Part shown: one piece after another, positions 1 through 9,214 of the stretch | Layout: each line of letters starts with the position of its first letter | Position numbering within the stretch: the first letter of the stretch is position 1 | From: Lepisosteus oculatus | Lineage: Eukaryota > Chordata > Actinopteri > Semionotiformes > Lepisosteidae | Assembly (NCBI RefSeq): GCF_040954835.1 | Contig: NC_090699.1 | Location: 15,183,817-15,247,816 of the forward strand | DNA length: 64,000 nt | Reading direction: 5' to 3' | Program-made: the position numbers and the translations under genes | The notes under the pieces: model-generated | The model's database searches: none | Told to the model about the DNA's origin: nothing | What the model saw: only the letters and a program-made list of their open reading frames with translations

Positions 1-60
1 TGATGTATAAATGTACTCAACCTTTAGTGGTTCTTGTATCCCAAACCCTACACTTTATGC

Positions 61-645
61 CAGCAGCCATATCACCCTGCAACTCACAACTGGCAACCCA
101 CTGAAGCTCAGCAGGTGTGAGCCTGGTCAGTACCTGGATGGGAGACCTCCTGGGAAAAACTAAGGTTGCTGCTGGAAGAGGTGTTAGTGGGGCCAGCAGG
201 GGGCGCTCACCCTGCGGTCCATGTGGGTCCTAATGCCCCAGTATAGTGACGGGGACACTGTACTGTAAACAGGCGCCGTCCTTCGGATGAGATGTAAAAC
301 TGAGGTCCTGACTCTCTGTGGTCATTAAAAATCCCAGGGTGTTTCTCGAAAAGAGTAGGGGTGTAACCCCGGCGTCCTGGCCAAATTTCCCATTGGCCCT
401 TACCAATCATGGCTTCCTAATAATCCCCCTCTATGAATTGGCTACATTACTCTGCTCTCCTCCCCACTGATATCTGATGTGTGGTGAGTGTTCTGGCGCA
501 CTATGGCTGCCGTCGCATCATCCAGGTGGATGCTGCACATTGGTGGTGGTGGAGGGGAGTCCCCATTACCTGTAAAAGCGCTTTGAGTGGAGTGGCCAGA
601 AAAGCGCTATATAAGTGTAAGCAATTATTATTATTATTGGCCTCA
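61..645 (+). mobile_element. 5S rRNA-derived SINE, near full length
   Basis: Positions 61-175 align by eye with vertebrate 5S rRNA: the box A region is near 105-116 (AGCTCAGCAGG) and the box C region near 130-150 (GTACCTGGATGGGAGACC). The unrelated body contains GGGGCGCTC-like and 'CACTATACTGGGGCATTAGG' segments seen on one strand or the other in all copies. The 3' end reads GCGCTATATAAGTG followed by an (ATT)n tail. This is the SINE3-type plan, with an internal type 1 Pol III promoter inherited from 5S rRNA. Divergence in the 5S part rules out a functional 5S gene. Confidence 0.85.
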
Positions 646-784
646 AATCCATGCTCATTTAAATACCAATGTTACAGCATTTTTTCAGCAGACTGAAAAT
701 TTGCCAAATTAAGATACACGATTGAAGAAGCTTTTTTCAATGGTTTTCACTATTTTAGATTCCTATTTTTTAGTTTGAAGGACA

Positions 785-3165
785 CATTCAAATCTGATGA
801 CTGGAGAGCTTCAGAGAATCACTGCAGAATTACTCTGTTGAAACCCCAGCTAGGATTAGGGTTAGCATTCCCACACTACTGGGACATTTTTTACACTTCC
901 TGGATTTTGGGTCTCAAGTGAACTTTGCATTCAAGCTGGCATTCAAACAACACAAAGACAATTTTTATGCTAAGAACCGGATTTTGGGGCCCAAGACAGC
1001 TTTAGGACGAGTGTTTTTTTGGTCCTTTCTAAAAAAAATTATTTGGGAAACTCCAGGCTTCCTGGATGGTGCGGTGTACCATTCGGAAATTGTTGCAAAA
1101 CAGTCCGTTAGATCAAAAGGAGGAAAAAACATTACCGAATCGAACAAATTTGGAACATCTTTTCTCAACGGCTACAATTGTTTCTCACTGATACAGTTTG
1201 CTTTGGGGAATATATCAAAATCCGATGATTGGAAGGCTTCATAGAAAGATTGCGAAATGGCTCAGTTGGCACCCCAGCTAGGGTTAGGGTTAGCACTCAC
1301 GCACTACTTACACGGTTTTTAAGCTCAGGACTGCATTATGGGCCCAAATCAAGTTTAGGACAATAATAATAATAATAATAATTGCTAACACTTATATAGC
1401 GCTTTTCTGGACACTCCACTCAAAGCGCTTTACAGGTAATGGGGACTCCCCTCGACCACCACCAATGTGCAGCATCCACCTGGATGATGCGACGGCAGCC
1501 ATAGTGCGCCAGAACGCTCACCACACATCAGCTATCAGTGGGGAGGAGAGCAGAGTAATGTAGCCAATTCATAGAGGGGGATTATTAGGAGGCCATGATT
1601 AGTAAGGGCCAATTGGAAGTTTGGCCAGGACACCGGGGTTACACCCCTACTCTTTTCGAGAAGCGCCCTGGGATTTTTAATGACCACAGAGAGTCAGGAC
1701 CTCGGTTTTACGTCTCATCCGAAGGACGGCGCCTGTTTACAGTATAGTGTCCCCGTCACTATACTGGGGCATTAGGACCCACATGGACCGCGGACAAGTG
1801 ATTCCGTGCTCCTATCTGAATTTTGTTTTTCCGGAAACTCTCTGGGGCCTGGATGGCCAGTGCACCGCTGGTAAATTTCAACCAAAACTGATTCGGTCGG
1901 ATCAAAATTTGAAACCAAGCATTATTGAATGCCATTCACTTGCAAGAGATTTGATCAATGGTTTTGATTTTATGCCATTCATACCTTTAGGTTTGGGGCA
2001 CATGTCAAAATCCGATGCCCAGAGAGGTTCAGGTATAGATCGTGGAAATGCTCAGTTGCCACCCCAGTAGGGTTAGGGTTAGCATTCACACACTACTTAC
2101 ACAGTTTTTAAGCTGAGGTCTGCATTTTGGGCCCAAGCCAAGTTTAGGACGAGTGATTTCTTGATCCTGTCTGAAATCTTTTTTTCCGGAAACTCTCTGG
2201 GGCCTGGAAGTCATGGTGCACCGCTGGTAAATTTAAACCAAAACTGATGTGGTCGGATCAAAATTTGTAACCAAGCATTTTTGTATGTCATTCACTTACA
2301 AGAGCTTTGATCAGTTGTTTTGATTTTATCCCATTCATCCATTTAGGTTTGGGGAACATGTCAAAATACCCAGAGAGGTTCAGATACACAGATTCAGCCA
2401 TTCAAAACGCACGGTACAACCCCATACCGTACAACTGGGGTACTCATGGTACATCGGTTGTTAGTGAAACGATTTAATCTTTTAATCTCTTTACTGTGCA
2501 TGAGCTTAGAAGGTGGAAGGTTGTGTACTTTTGTCCAACTGAGCAAAATTGCTTTTATAAAAAATACCCGACTTTTTAATGTATATTGATTAACATGCTG
2601 TTATACACAGTTTTAAATTATTAAAAGTCTAAAGAGTATATAACTTAAATTCTTAATTGGAAAAAGATTGTCCCTCAGCAGTGTTTTCTGGCGACAGCTC
2701 AAACGCTTTTTGAAATGGCTCAGTTGAAGCCACAGCTAGGGTTAGGTTTAGAAACTCTACTTCGACAATTTTGACGCTCGGCACCGGATTTTGGGGCCCA
2801 TGATGAGCTTTGGGACTCTTCTGGAATTTCTTTTCTGGGGGAAACTCCAGGCTGCCTGGATGGCGCAGTGTACCATTAGGAAATTGTGTTGCAAAAAGGT
2901 CCGTCGGATCAAAAGAGGGAACAAAGCATTATCAAATCTAATACATTTGAGACATCTTTTCTCAACGGCTGCAATTGTTTCTCACTCATACAGTTTGCTT
3001 TGGGGAATATATGAAACTCCGATGACTGGAGGGCTTCATAGAAAGATTGCGAAACGGCTCAGTTGAAACCCCAGCTAGGGTTTGGGGTAGCACTCACACT
3101 ACTCAGACAATTTTTAAGCTCAGGGCTGGCTTTTGGGTCCCATATTAATTTTGATTTTGAATTTT
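785..3165 (+). repeat. Diverged tandem repeat, roughly 330-450 bp unit, with TTAGGG-like motif
   Basis: Several diverged copies follow one another. Recurring marks are 'GGTTAGGGTTAGCA' near 855, 1283, 2070 and (degraded) 2735-3090; 'TTTAGGAC(G)AGTG' near 1000, 1346 and 2145; a GGAAACTC...GGCTGGATGG segment; and 'GGTCGGATCAAAA'. Sequence between 2400 and 2690 does not fit the unit. A 5S-type SINE interrupts the array at about 1353-1789. I do not recognise the repeat and see no coding capacity. Confidence 0.6.
1353..1789 (-). mobile_element. 5'-truncated 5S-type SINE inserted in the tandem repeat
   Basis: In the reverse orientation the (AAT)n tail comes first, then the TATATAGCGC end and the SINE body. 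It stops at 'ATTAGGACCCACATGGACCGC', before the 5S-derived head, so the copy is 5' truncated. The flanks show a short direct repeat, GGACAA, on the left (TTAGGACAAT) and right (GCGGACAAGTG). In the neighbouring repeat unit this position reads TTTAGGACGAGTG, which supports target-site duplication. Confidence 0.8.
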
Positions 3166-3185
3166 AGGAAAAGTGGTAATATGCT

Positions 3186-3441
3186 CCTATCTTCATCTCT
3201 TTTTTTTTAGACTTTTGGCTGCTTATGATGAATATTCCGCCGTTCGGTACTTTTATTCCAAAACTGAGTCATACAAAAAGTTGTTGCAAGTAGTCGTAAA
3301 TGACAAAATGAAGAGAATTTACTAAGCAGGAGAGGTTTTCCTGCAACTTTTTGTCTGACTCGGGTTTGGAGCACAAGTACCGAACGGTGCAATGTACAAT
3401 ATGAGCAGGCAAAAGACTTTGAAAAAAAAGGTGAAGATAGG
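3186..3441. repeat. 256-bp imperfect long inverted repeat (hairpin/MITE-like)
   Basis: The outer ends are CCTATCTTC at 3186 and GAAGATAGG at 3433-3441. The arms (about 3186-3286 and 3343-3441) stay complementary with mismatches, including GCCGTTCGGTAC near 3240 against GTACCGAACGG near 3380, and ACAAAAAGTTG against CAACTTTTTGT. The loop is about 55 bp. It could be a non-autonomous foldback element. No coding potential. Confidence 0.6.
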
Positions 3442-3694
3442 CTCATTGCTTATTCATCGTGCAGTACGCATCCTTAACAGCTAACTTCAGACTCAATGTG
3501 TTTGCCCCATGTACTTTGCGCCTGGTCTGCCACATTTTTTTTCTCCACTACATATTCATTGCTCCTGTTGTTAATATTTACTATGTTTGTAAGATACTGT
3601 GTACGTCCTGAGAGATCAGCGTGAATCAGAATTCCAGTGCACATGAACATAGAGCATTAAACTCCTCTACTCTGCTCTCTACTCATCGTGAGAT

Positions 3695-4029
3695 TGTCAC
3701 GCCCTCTACAGCCAGAGGGCGCTCCTACTCTGTCCTGACCCTAGTTTCCCTGTGTTTTGCTTGTCTTTCCAGTGTGTCCTTGTGTGGGGCTATATATTTC
3801 CAGGTCACGCTTTCCTCCTCGCTCAGCATTGAGGGTTTTGGATGTCTTGAGACCCACCTACTGTAGCACCAGGTCGTCTCCTCCGCGGCCTGAGGGCCTG
3901 AGGGCGTAGGTTTCTACCCGACATCATCTGATCTCCTGAGCCCGGGCTAACCCCCGTTTTGCCGCTACGCATAGGGTCTTCAATGCTCTCCTGGCCATTC
4001 CACGGCATGCCTTTCCGACATCCGTGACA
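3695..4029 (+). mobile_element. Candidate solo LTR
   Basis: The segment starts TGTCACG and ends CGTGACA, a perfect 7-bp inverted terminal repeat with the canonical TG...CA. A TATA-like CTATATATTT lies near 3790. The flanking 5-mers GAGAT and GAGGT differ at one base and could be an aged target duplication. No internal retroviral sequence is attached. The family is not recognised; a different element type with short inverted ends is possible. Confidence 0.4.
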
Positions 4030-5890
4030 GAGGTGGGGCGACAGTGCAAGGAACTGAGAAACCTTAATTCTGTCCAACGTTAAGGACTTGGCGTGTATGG
4101 GAAACGTTGCTCAGCTTGGCGAATAGCTTCTCACAGGCCTGAGGAGTCAGCGTCTCCCAGGGGGTCTCCCGCCATCGCCGTGCACAGCCCCAAACGAAGC
4201 CCAAGAGGAGGGAAATAAGAAAAGCACTCTCTCTAGCCAGAGAGTAAATCGTCATGGATGCAAAGGTGCAAATTCGCCTGATCTTCAGGGAGTGTGTCCC
4301 CAAGGGGCTGGGAGCGATTCGCGCCCCGCGGTTGCTAGGGACAACCGCCGCATTCACGCGATTTCCACCCCGCGGCCTAACCCGCGCTGACGAGGTCCGG
4401 ACGGCGGTCAGTCAGACCGAAGTCAGTCTGAATTGGCCCTTATTGATGGCCGTTTTGGGCGCGCTGCCGACTTCACCGAGCACTTCCTGCCTGGAGGGGA
4501 AGCCGCCCGGTCCCGTCTGGACTCGGCCGGAAATCGAAGAGACAAACCGCTTTTGTGGCCTGCCATCAGTTCTTCCTGCACATTGATTGTGTGGGGGGGT
4601 GCAGGGAGTCAGAGAGCAGATCAGTTTGAAGTTTTCCCATGTGCTTCACGCAGCTGGGGCTCGGCAGAGCCAAACAGAGTGACACAGCGCTTTGGCACAG
4701 GCCATTTCTCCAGGCCATTTCCAAGGAAGGCTTCATACCTTGACAACCCAGCAGCAGCCTCCAGTGCTTCCTCATGAAGAACAAGTCACTGTTCCAGAAG
4801 AGCGAACGTGTGCTTAAATACCAGCACTGGCGGAACACGTCTAAACCTCCAAAATGCTGCCCTTGCTCGTCAAGTTCTCGCACATTTCCCATCACTGCCT
4901 CAGAGTCGCTCGACTGGTCTACCGTCTTAAACAGCAAGGGGCTGACGTCTCCAGTCTTTACTCCTGCGCACCGGCGGCTGAAGTTATCTTTCTGCTGTTG
5001 CTGGTTCCCAAAGTGGAAAGAGTGATCAGAGACGAACACAGGGGGGTTCAAACTAAAATAAAAAAGTAAAACATGAAATCCCTTTTCTTAGTTGAACAGA
5101 ATTGTGCCCCACCCCTGTGACACCGTCACGGGATGAGATCCTCAGATCAAGGCACTATTAGCAGCTTTTTATTTGCAAATTGCTGGTCAGAGGGCTTAAA
5201 ACAAATTGACAACTTTTTGTGAAAGTACATCAGCTATAACTATAGTTTATTCCGATTTCATTAGAATTTGGTCTGATTGCAGAAAATGTTGACTAGAAAA
5301 TGGAAACGGACTGTAAGGACAAAAGTTTGTTCAAGTGCTTGTTGCTAGAAACTTTGTTTCAAAGCTTTTGTTTACATATGTTTGGGAAAAAAAGGATATT
5401 TTGCATTTCTTAAACTAAGTTATGCCCTGGTAGCACTGGTATAAGAAAGCAATGGGGGATATTGTATTTTCCAGTCTTGTGAATGACCCCAGGACCAGCA
5501 AGTCTGGAGTTAATCCTCTGAAAGGGCGATATGACTGGGGTGTATGGTGTGAATTTCAGCCCTGCAGCTGTGTAAGACTCCAGTGAGAGTCTGAGCTCTT
5601 AAGGTTTTGGAAACATAGTTGTGTAGATCTCTGTGATTTCCCTGTGCTGTAGAAACAGACATGCTTTGTAGATGCCTGTTGCGTTCACAAAAGAACCGGA
5701 CCGCTAGCCTGACTAGAATAGCTTGATCCTGACTCATTACATGCTCTTTACATACTCCAGCTTGTTTTGTAGGAAAATATATTACAGGCACGTAGTCTGC
5801 CTCAGGGGCAGAGGGCGGAGTCCCAGGACACAGCAGCATTTAAAAACTGCTCTTCACTCCACAACACAGCAACGTTCCTAGAGCTGTGTT
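4030..5890. other. No gene recognised; CpG-richer patch at about 4300-4560
   Basis: Open frames on both strands are short and have no recognisable domain. Positions 4300-4560 are richer in CG dinucleotides than the surroundings, which could be a decayed CpG island or repeat. Sequence from about 5060 to 5880 is AT-rich, with nothing recognised. Confidence 0.4.
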
Positions 5891-5892
5891 GC

Positions 5893-6570
5893 TGCCCCAG
5901 GGCTCAGGAGAGGAGACCGACAGGGACAGTGGGACCTCAGGGAGGGACAGGGCTCAGGAGAGGAGACGGACAGGGACAGTGGGAGCTCAGGGAGGGACAG
6001 GGCTCAGGAGAGGAGACCGACAGGCACAGTGGGACCTCAGGGAGGGACAGGGCTCAGGAGAGGAGACCAACAGGGACAGTGGGACCTCAGGGAGGGACAG
6101 GGCTCAGGAGAGGAGACCGACAGGGACAGTGGGAGCTCAGGGAGGGACAGGGCTCAGGAGAGGAGACCGACAGGGACACTGGGACCTCAGGGAGGGACAG
6201 GGCTCAGGAGAGGAGACAGACAGGGACAGTGGGAGCTCAGGGAGGGACAGGGCTCAGGAGAGACTGACAGGGACAGTGGGAGCTCAGGGAGGGACAGGGC
6301 TCAGGAGAGACCGACAGGGACAGTGGGAGCTCAGGGGGGGACAGGGCTCAGGAGAGACCGACAGGGACAGTGGGAGCTCAGGGGGGGACAGGGCTCAGGA
6401 GAGGAGACCGACAGGGACAGTAGGAGCTCAGGGAGGGACAGGGCTCAGGAGAGGAGACGGACAGGGACAGTGGGAGCTCAGGGAGGGACAGGGCTCAGGA
6501 GAGACTGACAGGGACAGTGGGAGCTCAGGGAGGGACAGGGCAAAGGAGAGGAGACCGACAGGGACAGAGC
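5893..6570. repeat. Minisatellite, 50-bp unit (some 47 bp)
   Basis: About 13-14 copies of a purine-rich unit reading GGGCTCAGGAGAGGAGACCG then ACAGGGACAGTGGGA. Several copies lack 3 bp of GAGGAGACC. The long reading frame across it exists only because the unit lacks stop codons. It has no promoter or domain, so I do not call a gene. Confidence 0.9.
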
Positions 6571-7104
6571 TGTGCTTCTATCACCTTCAAAGGTAAATGC
6601 TGTATTGAGATTTTCTAAGTAATAAAAGTTATGTTTTCACTATCGGCATTCAGCAACGTACCAGAAATAAATGCTTACTGCAGGTGCTGTTCCAGCTGCT
6701 CTAGGATATCAATAAATTCAGTAAATTGTGGAAGAAGGAAAGAACAACATCTTTAAACAAGTGAAGCTTGAAAGGGAAAGTATAATGTGCAATGTTGAGT
6801 GTCTGATCTATGCTCCTGCGATGCATTGATCATCCTTGTCCCATTGATCTTTGTATTTCTTTAAGATAATTCTTATCTTTAATAAAAAAGTATTTCCCAG
6901 TTATTTCACATTGTGAAATAAAAGGGACTTCACCCGGAAGCATTTTGTTTGTGATTGCTAGTAAATGTTTTGACTCAATGTTACCTGCATAACTGCATTC
7001 TTAAGCTGGCTCCCTTTCTATCTTTTTCTGTCTTTATCTTTTTCTGTCTTTCTTCCTTGTTCCTGTTAGCAACATTTATAATTATGCCTTTTGTATTATG
7101 GTAC

Positions 7105-7985
7105 TGTGTCTCGGTGCTGTGTGTGACAGTCCAGTCTATACTGATACTGTGTCTCGGTGCTGTGTGTGACAGTCCAGTCTATACTGGTACTGTGTCCCAG
7201 TGGAATGTGTGACAGTCCAGTCTGTATTGATACTGTGTCTCGGTGCTGTGTGTGACAGTCCAGTCGATGAAGGTACTGTGTCCCACTGGAGTGTGTGACA
7301 GTCCAGTCTGTACTGGTACTGTGTCTCGGTGCTGTGTGTGACAGTCCAGTCTGTACTGGTACTGTGTCTCGGTGCTGTGTGTGACAGTCCAGTCTGTACC
7401 GGTAATGTGTCTCAGTGTTGTGTGTGACAGTCCAGTCTATACTGGTATACTGTGTCCCAGTGGAGTGTGTGACAGTCCAGTCTGTACTGGTACTGTGTCT
7501 CAGTGCTGTGTGTGACAGTCCAGTCTGTACCGGTAATGTGTCTCAGTGTTGTGTGTGACAGTCCAGTCTATACTGGTATACTGTGTCCCACTGGAGTGTG
7601 TGACAGTCCAGTCTGTACTGGTACTGTGTCCCAGTGGAGTGTGTGACAGTCCAGTCTGTACTGGTACTGTGTCTCGGTGCTGTGTGTGACAGTCCAGTCT
7701 GTACTGGTACTGTGTCTCAGTGTTGTGTGTGACAGTCCAGTCTATACTGGTATACTGTGTCCCAGTGGGGTGTGTGACAGTCCAGTCTGTACTGGTACTG
7801 TGTCTCGGTGCTGTGTGTGACAGTCCAGTCTGTACCGGTAATGTGTCTCAGTGTTGTGTGTGACAGTCCAGTCTATACTGGTATACTGTGTCTCGGTGCT
7901 GTGTGTGACAGTCCAGTCTGTACTGGTACTGTGTCCCAGTGAAGTGTGTGACAGTCCAGTCTGTACTGGCAATGTGTCTCCCAGA
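7105..7985. repeat. Minisatellite, about 43-bp unit
   Basis: About 20 copies of a unit containing TGTGTGACAGTCCAGTCTG and TACTGGTACTGTGTCTCGG, with variants such as GGTAATGTGTCTCAGTG. It is followed by unique DNA up to the Penelope-like foldback at about 8389. Sequence between 6600 and 7100 holds nothing recognised. Confidence 0.9.
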
Positions 7986-8388
7986 TGTGCATTGAGCTGT
8001 TAATATGCATGTTGACATGGAGCACAAAGAAGACAGAAGACAAGGGCGAGGCTGGGCAGGGCTCCTGTGGTTCAGAGAGCATCAGTAAAGGCTGGATGGA
8101 AGGCTGAAGACCTGGCAGCGTCTCTGGGTGCTTGATTTCAGTCAGTGCTCGGAGAAACCCTGGACACTGGTGGCGATTGACTTGAAGAACACACAGATAA
8201 TGGGCCCATCGATAGGAAGTGTGACTTCGCTGACAGACAGCTGCAGACAGTGCTCTGTCTGGAGATCTGGAATGCCGATAAGAGCGGAATTTTAACACCC
8301 CCGCCCCTTTTCCAACCACAGTTCTCTCAATGAAAGAGGCAGAGAAAGAATTGCAGTGTTCATGGGAATGAGCATCTCTGTGTGATGG

Positions 8389-8700
8389 AACAAGTAATAG
8401 GTTTATTCCATGCTGAAAAAAAGAAGAAAGAGAACACAATGTTTCGGCCGTGGAGCCTTCTTCAGGTGTGAGAGAGACAGGGCAGTAGGCAAAGGTAAAG
8501 TAGCGGGAGAACAAAGGTTGGGAGGGAGGAGGAGTGAGAGGCGGGAGCAGGGGACAAAAAGAGAGGCCAATCAAGAGGTGGGCCAATCAACAAATCACCT
8601 CTTGATTGGCCTCTCTTTCTGTCCCCTGCTCCCGCCTCTCACTCCTCCTCCCTCTCAACCTTTGCAGCCTACGCATGCCGACGCAGCTACCCACCTGAAC
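8389..8700 (-). mobile_element. Penelope-like element ends in foldback arrangement
   Basis: On the minus strand, 8389-8470 reads CACCTGAAGAAGGCTCC...GCCGAAAC...GGAATAAACC...ACTTGTTCC. This terminal block recurs in the copies at 15145, 20581 and 36749. The block TTTGCAGCCTACGCATGC...CACCTGAACT at 8661-8700 is the other recurrent end. Between them, 8512-8580 and 8596-8664 form a 69-bp inverted repeat with few mismatches and a 15-bp loop. Inverted terminal copies and a hammerhead motif are known for Penelope-like retroelements; assignment to that group is inference. No reverse transcriptase remains. Confidence 0.6.
8434..8470 (-). ncRNA. Minimal hammerhead ribozyme-like motif (Penelope type), copy 1
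   Basis: Minus strand: stem I strand CACAC, core CUGAAGA, stem II GGC/GCC around a short loop, core GAAAC, then AUU and stem I partner GUGU. CUGANGA plus GAAA with matching stem I and stem II is the hammerhead core. Stem III has no hairpin of its own, as in the minimal, dimer-dependent ribozymes known from Penelope-like elements. This copy has ACAU where copy 2 has the self-complementary ACGU, consistent with CpG decay. It is probably inactive. Confidence 0.55.
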
Positions 8701-9214
8701 TATCTCTGTGTGATGATGCCCAGGGAAACGCAACTCTTCAGCATCAGGAAAAGCCAGAACCCACCATGCTTGAAAGATAAGAGATGCCTTCCAGTCAGGA
8801 TCAGTGCCAGTGAGTCTGACTGTACGGCAGCTACTTCAGCAGAAGCACCTTCGAAAGAACACAGAGACAATACTGTATTGTAAAAATTCTGGTGTGATCT
8901 TTGTTCTTGTGTCAAACGTCTAAATTCCTAAGGATTGAGTTACGGGAAACGAGACATTTTGCTTTTGAAAAATATTCCTTGAAACAAAGCTGTCCATTCC
9001 CCACAGGTAATTGTACCTGCACTTCATGAATGATACTCAGACGCATCCAGTGTGCCTGGTTAACTTGCTTCATTTACTTTGCTATTCAGCTATAGTCTGG
9101 GCTAGGTTATAGTTTGAAAACCATGATTGCACTTACTGTACATCTACAGTATTTCTGTCTCTGTAAACTCGTGCTGCTTCAATAATCTCTTGCGTTTGCC
9201 TTTGTTTCGACCAG

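Noticed and set aside
61-175. 5S rRNA gene
   Set aside because: Similarity is clear but many substitutions fall in conserved stems, and the sequence continues into a SINE body. The same head occurs in other copies.
5886-6596. 236-codon open frame with repeated GTGLRRGDRQ-like peptide
   Set aside because: The 50-bp minisatellite reads open in more than one frame with the same peptide shifted. No sign of selection on one frame.
7873-8586. 237-codon open frame on the minus strand
   Set aside because: It crosses the Penelope-like foldback and the 43-bp minisatellite, so it is a chance fusion of repeat sequences.
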